A stretch of DNA of 11,845 nt from DATKMP01 sp035541775. Lineage in GTDB: Bacteria > Bacteroidota > Ignavibacteria > UBA10030. This document shows, piece after piece, positions 1 through 7,677 of the stretch. How positions within the stretch are numbered: position 1 is the first letter of the stretch; each line of letters opens with the position of its first letter. The stretch covers positions 1 through 11,845 of the forward strand of contig DATKMP010000129.1 in assembly GCA_035541775.1 (NCBI GenBank). Direction: 5' to 3'. The notes under the pieces are model-generated. The model did no database searches, was not told the DNA's origin, and was given only the letters and a program-made list of their open reading frames with translations. The position numbers and the translations under genes were made by a program.

Positions 1-1895
1 TCTACAGTTCCAAAAATTTCAAACTTTATTTTTAGATGAGAGAGTTTATTGATCGCTCCCCAAAAAACATCGATACCTTTGATCGTCGTGAGGTTCCCGA
101 GAAATCCAATTCGTAATACATCATTATATACCGGTCTCGGACTTTTTTTAATGTCTTTTATACCGTGTGGTATTACTTTGATCTTACTTGAAATACATAG
201 GCCAAAAGCATCTGCAAATTTTTGTTTCACAAAATTTGACGGAGCAATTAAGATATCCGCTTTTTCGAATATTTCTTCGATTAAACGATGTCTCTCTAAT
301 AAGTAATTTGTCAATGGCTGCGCTTGTTGAGGAATCCTTCTTTGTCGCTTGCTGCCAATGCAATATAAGCACTCATGGTCCAGAGGGTCGGCATAAACTT
401 TATTGCATCTCGAAAAAATCCATGGGAAAATCATATTATGCTCCGGACATAGCAAGTAGTAATCGTGCAAAGAAATAACTACTTTTTTGCCTAGCTTTTT
501 TGCGATCAACGGAAGCAATAACGATGACCAGTTCATGAGGTGCTGAAAATGGATTATGTCATAATCTCCCCCTACCACAAAATTTGCAAAGTTGCTTTCG
601 ATTAATTCGCTCGATAAATCACCGGCCATATTATTAAAATATTCAATTGCAAAATTATTTTCTTTCGCAACTTGGATGACCCGCATATTCTCTTGAACAA
701 ATTCCGATGTTGCATCGGTATAAGTTTGTCCAAGAGGAAAAGGATACATAATTGAAACCCTAAAGGATCCCGAGAGCAAACGGGCAATATCCTGTGTATG
801 CAGTTCCGTGCCGCCAGGGGCATTATAGCTGTGCAAGACATGCAACACGTGCGGATTTTTTTTCCCAGACCTTGCCGTAACGGCGCTCAGTATTTTTTCT
901 TGTATCACTCTTAGTGGATTGGTTCTACAAAAAGCAAAAATTTCGTTGTCATAATTGGGCCACCGTTGCTCTAACAATTTTTGATTTTTTTTCTTCCGTT
1001 CATCAATTTCTTTTACAAAAGAAAATGAAGCAGTACCGTAATGGTGTACATAGGCGTCATCACAACACACAATTTCGTATCCGGCTAATTTCGCGCGCTC
1101 GCAAAAATCATTTTCCTCGCCGTAGCCCAATCCAAACGCTGTATCAAAATTCCCTACTTCATTTAATACGTTCCGTTTTATCAACATGCAAAAACCCACA
1201 GCCGTCGGTATCGCCGGATACGATCTCGTCGAACACCGTGTAACAATCTCTGCAAAATTTTGTACCGACATTCCGTCCGGCAATTTATTGGAACTATTGA
1301 ATTCCGGCACGGATAGGATGGTTGCATTATTAGACAACGGAGAGACAATTCCTATTTTCGAATTTGAATTTGCACATGCATCCAATTTCTCAATCCAGTT
1401 TTCTGTTACCTCGGTATCAGAATTCAATATGACAACGTCGTTTTGAGAGATTAAAAATCCCCGATTCATATTTTCGATGAAGCCGCCGTTCTTTTCCGAA
1501 ATCAATACTTTTACCGACGAATATTTTTCGGCATAGGAATTTAACAACGGCACGATGCGCTTATCCGGACTCGCATCATCAAGCAAATAAACAGTATGGC
1601 GCGGATCGGTATTTTTTATCACACTTTCGATACATACTTTGACATGCTCATAGGCATTGTATATGGGAATCAAAATGTCGTAGGATTTGCTTTCATTTCT
1701 GGATGTACTTCTTGAGAAAGTCTTATATCGATTGACAATAGCATCGACTTTATCACTATATACTTGGAATATCTGCTTTAACGTTTCGTTCATACGGTTG
1801 TGCTTTCCTACGGATGATAGTATGGCGCCCTTCCATGCTGTTTTTGCAAACTCTTTTTCAAGAGCTTCCTTGAAGGGCAAACTTTGTTGTTCCAT
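1..1895 (-). CDS. GT2-GT4 two-domain glycosyltransferase, C-terminus cut by the window edge
   Basis: Predicted cytoplasmic glycosyltransferase for surface polysaccharide or glycoprotein glycan assembly. From the ATG at 1895-1893 the frame is open for 631 codons to the window edge with no stop, so the C-terminus is missing. Residues 1-72 are helical and charged. Residues 73-300 form a GT-A (GT2) domain: start DILIPIYN, Asp pair in LLDDASPD (D106, D107), metal-site-like NSDTE (D160), and GYGEENDF (about 258-264) as the probable catalytic-acid region. Residues 349-631 look like the start of a GT-B (GT4) domain, with HVLHSYNAPGGTE, the HDYYLLCP segment and the second Rossmann start RIGFLGNLTTIKG (595-607). 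A Cys cluster (C483, C497, C509, C512) interrupts the first Rossmann half. It follows the preceding operon gene by 13 nt. No strong Shine-Dalgarno is visible, so translational coupling is likely. An ATG at 1902 is out of frame and hits a stop quickly. Acceptor and donor sugars cannot be read from the sequence. Confidence 0.9.
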   Translation of the reverse strand, partial: MEQQSLPFKEALEKEFAKTAWKGAILSSVGKHNRMNETLKQIFQVYSDKVDAIVNRYKTFSRSTSRNESKSYDILIPIYNAYEHVKVCIESVIKNTDPRHTVYLLDDASPDKRIVPLLNSYAEKYSSVKVLISEKNGGFIENMNRGFLISQNDVVILNSDTEVTENWIEKLDACANSNSKIGIVSPLSNNATILSVPEFNSSNKLPDGMSVQNFAEIVTRCSTRSYPAIPTAVGFCMLIKRNVLNEVGNFDTAFGLGYGEENDFCERAKLAGYEIVCCDDAYVHHYGTASFSFVKEIDERKKKNQKLLEQRWPNYDNEIFAFCRTNPLRVIQEKILSAVTARSGKKNPHVLHVLHSYNAPGGTELHTQDIARLLSGSFRVSIMYPFPLGQTYTDATSEFVQENMRVIQVAKENNFAIEYFNNMAGDLSSELIESNFANFVVGGDYDIIHFQHLMNWSSLLLPLIAKKLGKKVVISLHDYYLLCPEHNMIFPWIFSRCNKVYADPLDHECLYCIGSKRQRRIPQQAQPLTNYLLERHRLIEEIFEKADILIAPSNFVKQKFADAFGLCISSKIKVIPHGIKDIKKSPRPVYNDVLRIGFLGNLTTIKGIDVFWGAINKLSHLKIKFEIFGTV

Positions 1896-1908
1896 ACTTC
1901 ATATTGGC

Positions 1909-4900
1909 TCAAGATGCTTTCCTTCTAAGATAGGCGAGATTGTCCAAGGCAATTTCATTGTCCGGTTCGTTGCGAAGGATAATAGAAACTAAATCCTCCG
2001 CGTATGTTGTATTATTTCCCATGATGCTGACGACAGAAAGATCGTTCAACGCATCGATATTCTTCGGCTCAAGATTTAAGATTTCATAAAGTTTTCTTTT
2101 GGCGTCCGGCAAATCTTGACGTTCAATGGATGCTTCTGCTTCCAACAACGCGTCTTTGCTTTTCTGGATACTCCATTTTTTCGCGATTCGCTTTTCAAAA
2201 ATCTGGTCCTCCAGAACATGCATGTATTGCCGCGCCGATTCATGAGTAGCATCTTCCTTCAAAATTTTCTGAAGCAACAAATAGGCCTCAAAATTATTTT
2301 GGCGTTTGATGTGCCCTTCCGATAACTTGACCAGCGAACTAAGATGCGGCTTTCTGTTTTCGTTTTTTATTCCTATTACTTTTTGCTTCTCAATCAACCT
2401 CTCAATTTCTCGAGTCAAGCCGGATGGTTCTTGGATCTTTGTTCCTTTTTTCCTTATTGTCTTTTTATAAAAATGATAGATTCCCTCGTTTTCATCGTCC
2501 AACGTTTCAATCGGAGTCGCCATCGCTCCTTTCGATAACTCTTCGATGAACGACGGATTTACTAAAAGTGTTTCGATAGCATGCGCGAACGCGTCGCTAT
2601 CGCCGACGTTTATCTTTATTCCATTGACACCATCGTTCACAATGGAAGAACCAAAAAAATCTGTCGCAATGATCGGAACACCGAAATATAATAATTCCCG
2701 GACAACCCGGTTAAAGGTTTCGAAACTTGACGGCACTAGAGCAACATCAAGAGATTCGGCGATGCGGGCAAATTCCGATTGGTCATAGCCGCCGTAGAAT
2801 TTTATTTTATCCGGATATCGTTCTTCCAATTTCTTTACCATCTGAAGATAAAATGGCATCGTTTTAGAAGCATAAATATCCAGAACAAAATTCTCCCGAT
2901 GGCACAGTTGTTCAAATGCTTTCAAGACCAGAGCAATGCCTTTCCGTGGACCAAGGTCTCCTAAAAAACCGATATGAACAACGTTGGAATGTTTCTTTCG
3001 ATATTCTAATATTCTCGGTGCGCTAAAATGAAACCCTCGCGGATTGATGGCAATTTGTTCATCGGAAATATCTACGAATCGCTTAAAATATTCTTTGAAA
3101 GTTTTTTCCGTGAACACGACACCGTCAACGTTGTCTTTATACAATGAAGTGATCGATTCAAACCTTCTGCTAATTTTTTCGGCATAGGGTGTTACTTCGG
3201 CCAAATTCATTTCGTCTTGTTGCTTGCCAAGAATATTTCTTAAATAGCATTCGGCACATTTTTCCGGCGAATCAGGCCCGCTGCAAAGAATATCTTTCTG
3301 TCCATCGAAATAAACGGGCGAATCCATGTGACAAAGTTCTTCGAGATTGCATACGTTTCGTATGACATACGCGCCGCTTTTTGAGAACAAGGAAATAATA
3401 TCTTCCGGCATAAACACATAATCGTTGATATGCACGACATCGGGAGCAAAATCCAAAATGATGTGCTTGACCGAATCTAAATATTCCGCCATTGTATCGC
3501 GCTCGATATCGCCAAAGAAAGCTTGATATTTCTCCATACGTGGCAGTCGGTAAAGGATAAACTCGTCCTTCTGCTGCTTATCGTAACCGGATTTCAGATC
3601 CGCCGAAGGAATCAAAACAGCCACATCCAATCCGCGTTCATGCATGCCAAGTGCATGGTTCAAAGTCGAAATCGGCGTGCCGGAACTTTCATACGGATAC
3701 ACGCTATGATTTACGAAAAGAACACGTTTTATATTTTCTCTATTTGTATTTATCTTCAGCCGAATAAAATCTCGTAATTGTTTCACCATCGCTTCGGTTG
3801 TAAAACCGTCTTTCAAGATTTTTTCTCTGCCCGCCTCTCCCATTTTTTTACGGAGTTGTGCATCGTGAGCGAGTGTTACAATATATTCCGCCATTTTTTT
3901 CCAGTCTTGTTCTTCAACAAGCAAACCGGTTTTTTCATGTTCAACGGCTTCGGGGATTCCTTCATGGAACGTCGAGATAACCGGAAGACCGTGCGCAGAA
4001 GCTTCAAGTGTCGAGACCGGTAATCCTTCGCGACTGCCAGTTTCTTGATCGACAATCGAGTGTTGAAGAAACACGGAAGACGTATTCATCATTTCCAAAA
4101 CAAACTGGTGAGGTTTCTCGCCATGAAGTATGACTGAATCACCAAGATGATTCTTCGCAATAAAAATTTCAACTTCAGAACGCAGCGGGCCATCGCCGAT
4201 AATATCCAGCGAAATTCCGGGAACTTGTTTTTTCGCTTTTTCAAATGCTTGCAATACAAACAGAATTCCTTTTTTGCCGACTAATCTTGCGACAAAAATA
4301 AATCGGCATGGATTTTTTTCAGGAGTCGTTTTATTCACTTCGGGATAATCAACTCCCGAATGGATCACCTTGATTTTTTCTTTTGGAATTCCAACGTTGA
4401 CCAACCGTTCCGCCATCGGTATGGAAACTGCAATGACGCCATCGACAACACTTCCCATCCGGCGATAATATTTTACTATTTCCGGATTGCGGATAAATTC
4501 AGAAGAATCTTGTCCATGAAAATGAATGTAAATCGGCAGATGCAGTTCACGATAATTTAAATCCACCACGGCGCCGCCGATGCAGCCGAATTCACATAAA
4601 ATATGTGTTACGTGATGCTCTTTTAAAAATTGCGCAACGTCCGTTTCTTGCTCCTTGCTAAACGTATACGCACCAAGCTGAATCGGAATTATTTTGAGTG
4701 GACCGGTGACCCAGCTTTCGTCCATGACTTTGCCGGTGAGAATCACTGTTCTCGAAGGCGCAATTTTTTCAATATGTTTTTTAATAAATGTTTCCGAAAC
4801 CGCACCGACTTGCGGGCATACAATAGCGAGCACCGATTCATTCTTTTGATTTTCTGCTTCGATAAGTTGTTTGTGAATATTGACCACACTAACCGCTTTC

Positions 4901-5682
4901 TCATGAAAGCGATGATGGTGAAACTCATCTAAATAGTTCATCAATTCGATGCGTGTGTAATTATGCCGTCGGATCACTTCCGGCCTACTCGTAATTCCAT
5001 GTTCATGCTTTCGATAGACGCTCATTATTTCCGGAATCTTTTTTAAAGGGCCAAACGACGAAAGAATGGAAAACAACGCCATATCCGAGCTAAAAACTTT
5101 CTTATACCATTCCGGTAGTTCTCCAAGAATATTTCGAAAAACGATGGACGAAGTATGAAACGGAGAAACGGTGGAAAAAGTATCTTCGGTCGTGAGAATA
5201 TCCGGAGCATCTTTTCCATAAATTTTTCCCTTGCTCCCGTCTTCTAATCGTTGTTCTGTTTCATGAAAACTGGCAGAATATTCTTTATGCGCCTCTAAAA
5301 TATCTACTTGTTTTTGAAGTTTGTAAGGATCAGTCCAGTAATCATCACCTTCACACAGCGCAATGTATGTTCCTTTCGCCCGCGGAAGATTGAATATCGT
5401 TAACGGTTTAATACCTTTTGAATATTGATTTTCGGTCTGGTAAAGAGGCTTTATGATGGCCGGATATTTTTCTGCAAATTCCTTAATTATATTTACCGTA
5501 CCGTCCGTTGAAGCGTCGTCGTGGATCAATACTTCAAATGCAAAAGTGGTTTTTTGCATAAGAAAACTTTCCAGGCACTGCTTCAGAAAACCGGCATGAT
5601 TAAACGTTTGGCAGCAGATACTCACGGTAGGTTGAGAAGTGTTTTTGCTTTGCATATCCGAACGATGATTTGCCAAATCCAT
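1909..5682 (-). CDS. Giant multidomain glycosyltransferase GT2-GT4-GT4-TPR (1257 aa)
   Basis: Three glycosyltransferase modules and a repeat domain in one chain. Residues 18-275 are GT2 (GT-A): TVSICCQTFNH, Asp pair D55-D56 in HDDASTDG, metal-binding EGDDYW (111-116). Residues 283-645 are GT4 (GT-B): HFHGQD (387-392), HSGVD (441-445), RLVGKKG (466-472) and the E-x7-E donor-site motif E552/E560 in REGLPVSTLE. Residues 651-1075 are a second GT4: PRG (881-883), GFLGDLGPRKG (905-915) and E988/E996 in FETFNRVVRE. It carries a Cys cluster C778, C784, C800, C809, C812. Residues about 1115-1250 are helical TPR-like repeats (LNLEPKNIDALNDLS). No signal peptide or membrane span is seen, so it is probably cytoplasmic. 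An upstream in-frame ATG at 5739 would overlap the previous gene by 50 bp. I prefer 5682 because GAGGG lies just upstream and this start leaves a 7-nt gap, as elsewhere in the operon. All three catalytic modules look intact. Sequential transfer of several sugars, with the TPR binding a protein or partner enzyme, is inference. Confidence 0.93.
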   Translation of the reverse strand: MDLANHRSDMQSKNTSQPTVSICCQTFNHAGFLKQCLESFLMQKTTFAFEVLIHDDASTDGTVNIIKEFAEKYPAIIKPLYQTENQYSKGIKPLTIFNLPRAKGTYIALCEGDDYWTDPYKLQKQVDILEAHKEYSASFHETEQRLEDGSKGKIYGKDAPDILTTEDTFSTVSPFHTSSIVFRNILGELPEWYKKVFSSDMALFSILSSFGPLKKIPEIMSVYRKHEHGITSRPEVIRRHNYTRIELMNYLDEFHHHRFHEKAVSVVNIHKQLIEAENQKNESVLAIVCPQVGAVSETFIKKHIEKIAPSRTVILTGKVMDESWVTGPLKIIPIQLGAYTFSKEQETDVAQFLKEHHVTHILCEFGCIGGAVVDLNYRELHLPIYIHFHGQDSSEFIRNPEIVKYYRRMGSVVDGVIAVSIPMAERLVNVGIPKEKIKVIHSGVDYPEVNKTTPEKNPCRFIFVARLVGKKGILFVLQAFEKAKKQVPGISLDIIGDGPLRSEVEIFIAKNHLGDSVILHGEKPHQFVLEMMNTSSVFLQHSIVDQETGSREGLPVSTLEASAHGLPVISTFHEGIPEAVEHEKTGLLVEEQDWKKMAEYIVTLAHDAQLRKKMGEAGREKILKDGFTTEAMVKQLRDFIRLKINTNRENIKRVLFVNHSVYPYESSGTPISTLNHALGMHERGLDVAVLIPSADLKSGYDKQQKDEFILYRLPRMEKYQAFFGDIERDTMAEYLDSVKHIILDFAPDVVHINDYVFMPEDIISLFSKSGAYVIRNVCNLEELCHMDSPVYFDGQKDILCSGPDSPEKCAECYLRNILGKQQDEMNLAEVTPYAEKISRRFESITSLYKDNVDGVVFTEKTFKEYFKRFVDISDEQIAINPRGFHFSAPRILEYRKKHSNVVHIGFLGDLGPRKGIALVLKAFEQLCHRENFVLDIYASKTMPFYLQMVKKLEERYPDKIKFYGGYDQSEFARIAESLDVALVPSSFETFNRVVRELLYFGVPIIATDFFGSSIVNDGVNGIKINVGDSDAFAHAIETLLVNPSFIEELSKGAMATPIETLDDENEGIYHFYKKTIRKKGTKIQEPSGLTREIERLIEKQKVIGIKNENRKPHLSSLVKLSEGHIKRQNNFEAYLLLQKILKEDATHESARQYMHVLEDQIFEKRIAKKWSIQKSKDALLEAEASIERQDLPDAKRKLYEILNLEPKNIDALNDLSVVSIMGNNTTYAEDLVSIILRNEPDNEIALDNLAYLRRKAS

Positions 5683-5686
5683 TGTT

Positions 5687-5691
5687 CCCTC
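5687..5691 (-). promoter_or_regulatory. Ribosome binding site deciding the start of the giant glycosyltransferase
   Basis: GAGGG on the minus strand ends 4 nt before the ATG at 5682-5680 and overlaps the TGA stop (5692-5690) of the methyltransferase gene. It supports the shorter 1257-residue start over the ATG at 5739, and suggests translational coupling between the two genes. Confidence 0.6.
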
Positions 5692-6523
5692 AGTCGAAAA
5701 TAAATATTGGCCTGCGATAAAATTCGCTATAGGCATCAAGATGGAGCTTCGTTATGTATTCTACCAATTCCGAAGTCGCAGTATCATTCTTTTCGATTGC
5801 ATCGATTATTTGCTTCGGCGCATTTCTATATTCTAACTCTCCTTGGGCATTTCTATTGATGTATGCGACACTGCGCAATCTCCATCCGACTCTTTTATAT
5901 ATGCTGCGTATGAAGAGAATTTTGCCAACATCATCCGATACTTTTATGATGGGCAGAGTTTTATTGCCGCCGTAGTGAAAGCCCATTTGGAATACCAATG
6001 TGTTTGTAACGGTTTTCAACTTTTCAAAATATTTTACAGCATAATCTTCAAACGAATTATAATTCACCAGATGCGTATCAAAATCTACTCCGGCATGATG
6101 GAGCACATTGAGATGCAACATCAAATCGTAATGTCCGGAATTATCAATACTTTCATAATCGACGTATCTATTTTTTAATTCGACGTTCCCGATTGAGAAT
6201 GCATCTTTGATCAAGTTGATAAATTCAACATGAACCGGATTTCCTTCAAACGCCGTTATCTTGAGATTCGGAAATTTATTCGCTAACGAGAGCGAAAAAA
6301 AACCTGTGTTCGCGCCGATATCGCAGATCGAACCTGGTTTTAGCTGTTCCACTTCATGGACGATGTATCTATATCGTGCTGTATCGCCTCTCCATTCTTC
6401 GTTGATTATTTCAGAATATCCGATGCTTTTCTTTACAAACTCCGGAACATTTTGATAGTGTGAATGCTTGGACTGCTCTCCATACAACGCCATTAACTTT
6501 TCTTTTAATTCTTCAATCGGCAT
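5690..6523 (-). CDS. Class I SAM-dependent methyltransferase (277 aa)
   Basis: Predicted cytoplasmic S-adenosylmethionine methyltransferase. The Rossmann-like core spans about residues 60-180. Motif I is CDIGANTGFFSL (67-78). The acidic residue at the end of strand 2, expected to bind the SAM ribose, is E93 in AFEGN. A later motif LHLNVLHHAG (136-145) recalls the LxNVLHH pattern of methyltransferases related to CmoB and small-molecule enzymes. Residues about 1-55 are a helical N-terminal extension (YSEIINEEWRGDTARYRYI), and the C-terminal 90 residues are less conserved in type. The gene lies 5 nt after the ATP-grasp gene stop and 7 nt before the giant glycosyltransferase, so it is inside one operon. 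Context suggests O- or N-methylation of a sugar, a nucleotide sugar or a glycan end (inference). The substrate cannot be determined. An RNA-modifying role is possible but less likely here. Only a weak purine-rich stretch precedes the ATG at 6523. Confidence 0.88.
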   Translation of the reverse strand: MPIEELKEKLMALYGEQSKHSHYQNVPEFVKKSIGYSEIINEEWRGDTARYRYIVHEVEQLKPGSICDIGANTGFFSLSLANKFPNLKITAFEGNPVHVEFINLIKDAFSIGNVELKNRYVDYESIDNSGHYDLMLHLNVLHHAGVDFDTHLVNYNSFEDYAVKYFEKLKTVTNTLVFQMGFHYGGNKTLPIIKVSDDVGKILFIRSIYKRVGWRLRSVAYINRNAQGELEYRNAPKQIIDAIEKNDTATSELVEYITKLHLDAYSEFYRRPIFIFD

Positions 6524-6528
6524 ACGTT

Positions 6529-7668
6529 CTATCTTTTCACCAGTTCTGCAAATTCATAAAAAAACATTCGGAACGAATCTTTGCGAAGATACACATCGCT
6601 CATGATGTTTTTTAGCGCTAACAATAAAATCGATCTACTATGAGCAAAGCTTGTAACTTTTTTATTATTCCGAATCATCTCTACAAGGCCGTTGAACCAT
6701 AAATATTTTTTTCGACGCGACTTCGTTCGCTGTGGAACAACATTCTTTTCCAAAGGAAAGATATCCTTGATGTATTCCGATAAAATATCTTCCGAATTAT
6801 CTTCCATAAGTTGAAGCGGGCCCCACAGTCTCGGATTCGCTTCGATAACGCAAAGTCGATTCCCGCGCTTTCGCACTTCTACCATAATTAATCCGGTAAA
6901 TCCAATTTCCCGCAGCATATTTGTTATTTTCAATGAATCAGTGTGCGTGTGTATGTCCGAAGGTTCGGCCAGGATTATCGATTTTCCATCGGCTTGCTGC
7001 AAAATATTCTTTTGAGAAAATAGTTTTGCAGAATGAGATGGCGAGATATTTAATAGCAGATAGTAACTTCCTCCGCAGACAAATTCTTCGAAATAGAAAT
7101 CTTCTCGGCGCTCTTTTTCCAAAAACATTTCTACTGCGGCTGCATCTTCTATGATATAGGGATAGAGCGATTTTCCTTCTTTCGTGATATTCACGAGCGG
7201 TTTTGCAACAAACGGGAAATTCGGTTTCTTCTCTATCTCAACTCTTCCAGGAATATCAATATCATGTTCTTTGCATAAATTTAAAAATGAATACTTGTTG
7301 GTAACCAATCGATATAATTCTCTATCAACCAAAGGTATTTTGCATCCGAGTTCTTCCAGTGCAGCACGATGTTCCAATAGAAAGTGGTTGAGAAATTCCG
7401 AACTCGGCGCGATTGTCAACATACTCAATCGTGTTTCGTTTTTTATTTTCACAAGCAGTTCGATAATTTCCTTCCGTTCTAATTCTGTATGAGCACGTAT
7501 TGCTTTTACATTCCTTGCATAGTGAGAGAACAAAATAGAATCGTGTTTGTTTAAAGCGATAATGTAAAATGGAATCTCCATCGATCGTAATTGACGGCAG
7601 AATGCTACAACAGCGCGCTGGTTATACCCGCTGAATATCACAAAAGCATTGTCAGTCAAATTATTCAT
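6529..7668 (-). CDS. ATP-grasp domain ligase-like protein (379 aa)
   Basis: Predicted cytoplasmic ATP-grasp enzyme. The family forms C-N (sometimes C-S or C-O) bonds through an acyl-phosphate intermediate. The N-terminal pre-ATP-grasp Rossmann-like part (residues about 8-115) begins AFVIFSGYNQRAVVAF. The ATP-grasp core runs about 120-305: NKYSF with K125, VAKP with K156 as the ATP-binding Lys, FEEFVCGG (193-200), and the metal-binding end MVEV (E264) and VIEANPR (E276, N278). The tail 306-379 is basic and helical. It resembles the carbamoyl-phosphate-synthase-like ATP-grasp proteins often found in polysaccharide loci. It sits 9 nt after the aminotransferase gene, and the methyltransferase follows 5 nt after its stop. 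Because the preceding gene would make an amino sugar, attaching an amino acid or other carboxylate to that sugar is a reasonable guess, but the sequence does not show the substrate. The start at 7668 is the first ATG, with only a weak ribosome binding site. Confidence 0.85.
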   Translation of the reverse strand: MNNLTDNAFVIFSGYNQRAVVAFCRQLRSMEIPFYIIALNKHDSILFSHYARNVKAIRAHTELERKEIIELLVKIKNETRLSMLTIAPSSEFLNHFLLEHRAALEELGCKIPLVDRELYRLVTNKYSFLNLCKEHDIDIPGRVEIEKKPNFPFVAKPLVNITKEGKSLYPYIIEDAAAVEMFLEKERREDFYFEEFVCGGSYYLLLNISPSHSAKLFSQKNILQQADGKSIILAEPSDIHTHTDSLKITNMLREIGFTGLIMVEVRKRGNRLCVIEANPRLWGPLQLMEDNSEDILSEYIKDIFPLEKNVVPQRTKSRRKKYLWFNGLVEMIRNNKKVTSFAHSRSILLLALKNIMSDVYLRKDSFRMFFYEFAELVKR

Positions 7669-7677
7669 AACGAATTA

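Noticed and set aside
49..478. Plus- and minus-strand ORFs of 62-96 residues at the left end
   Set aside because: They lie inside the GT2-GT4 coding frame, which continues to the window edge and carries clear domain motifs.
5683..5739. Upstream in-frame ATG at 5739 extending the giant glycosyltransferase by 19 residues
   Set aside because: It would overlap the methyltransferase gene by 50 bp, while the ATG at 5682 has GAGGG directly upstream and gives a 7-nt gap like the other junctions.
5690..6523. Methyltransferase as a tRNA wobble-uridine (CmoB-like) enzyme
   Set aside because: Only the general NVLHH-like motif is shared; the operon context is glycan synthesis and the CmoB-specific features were not recognised.
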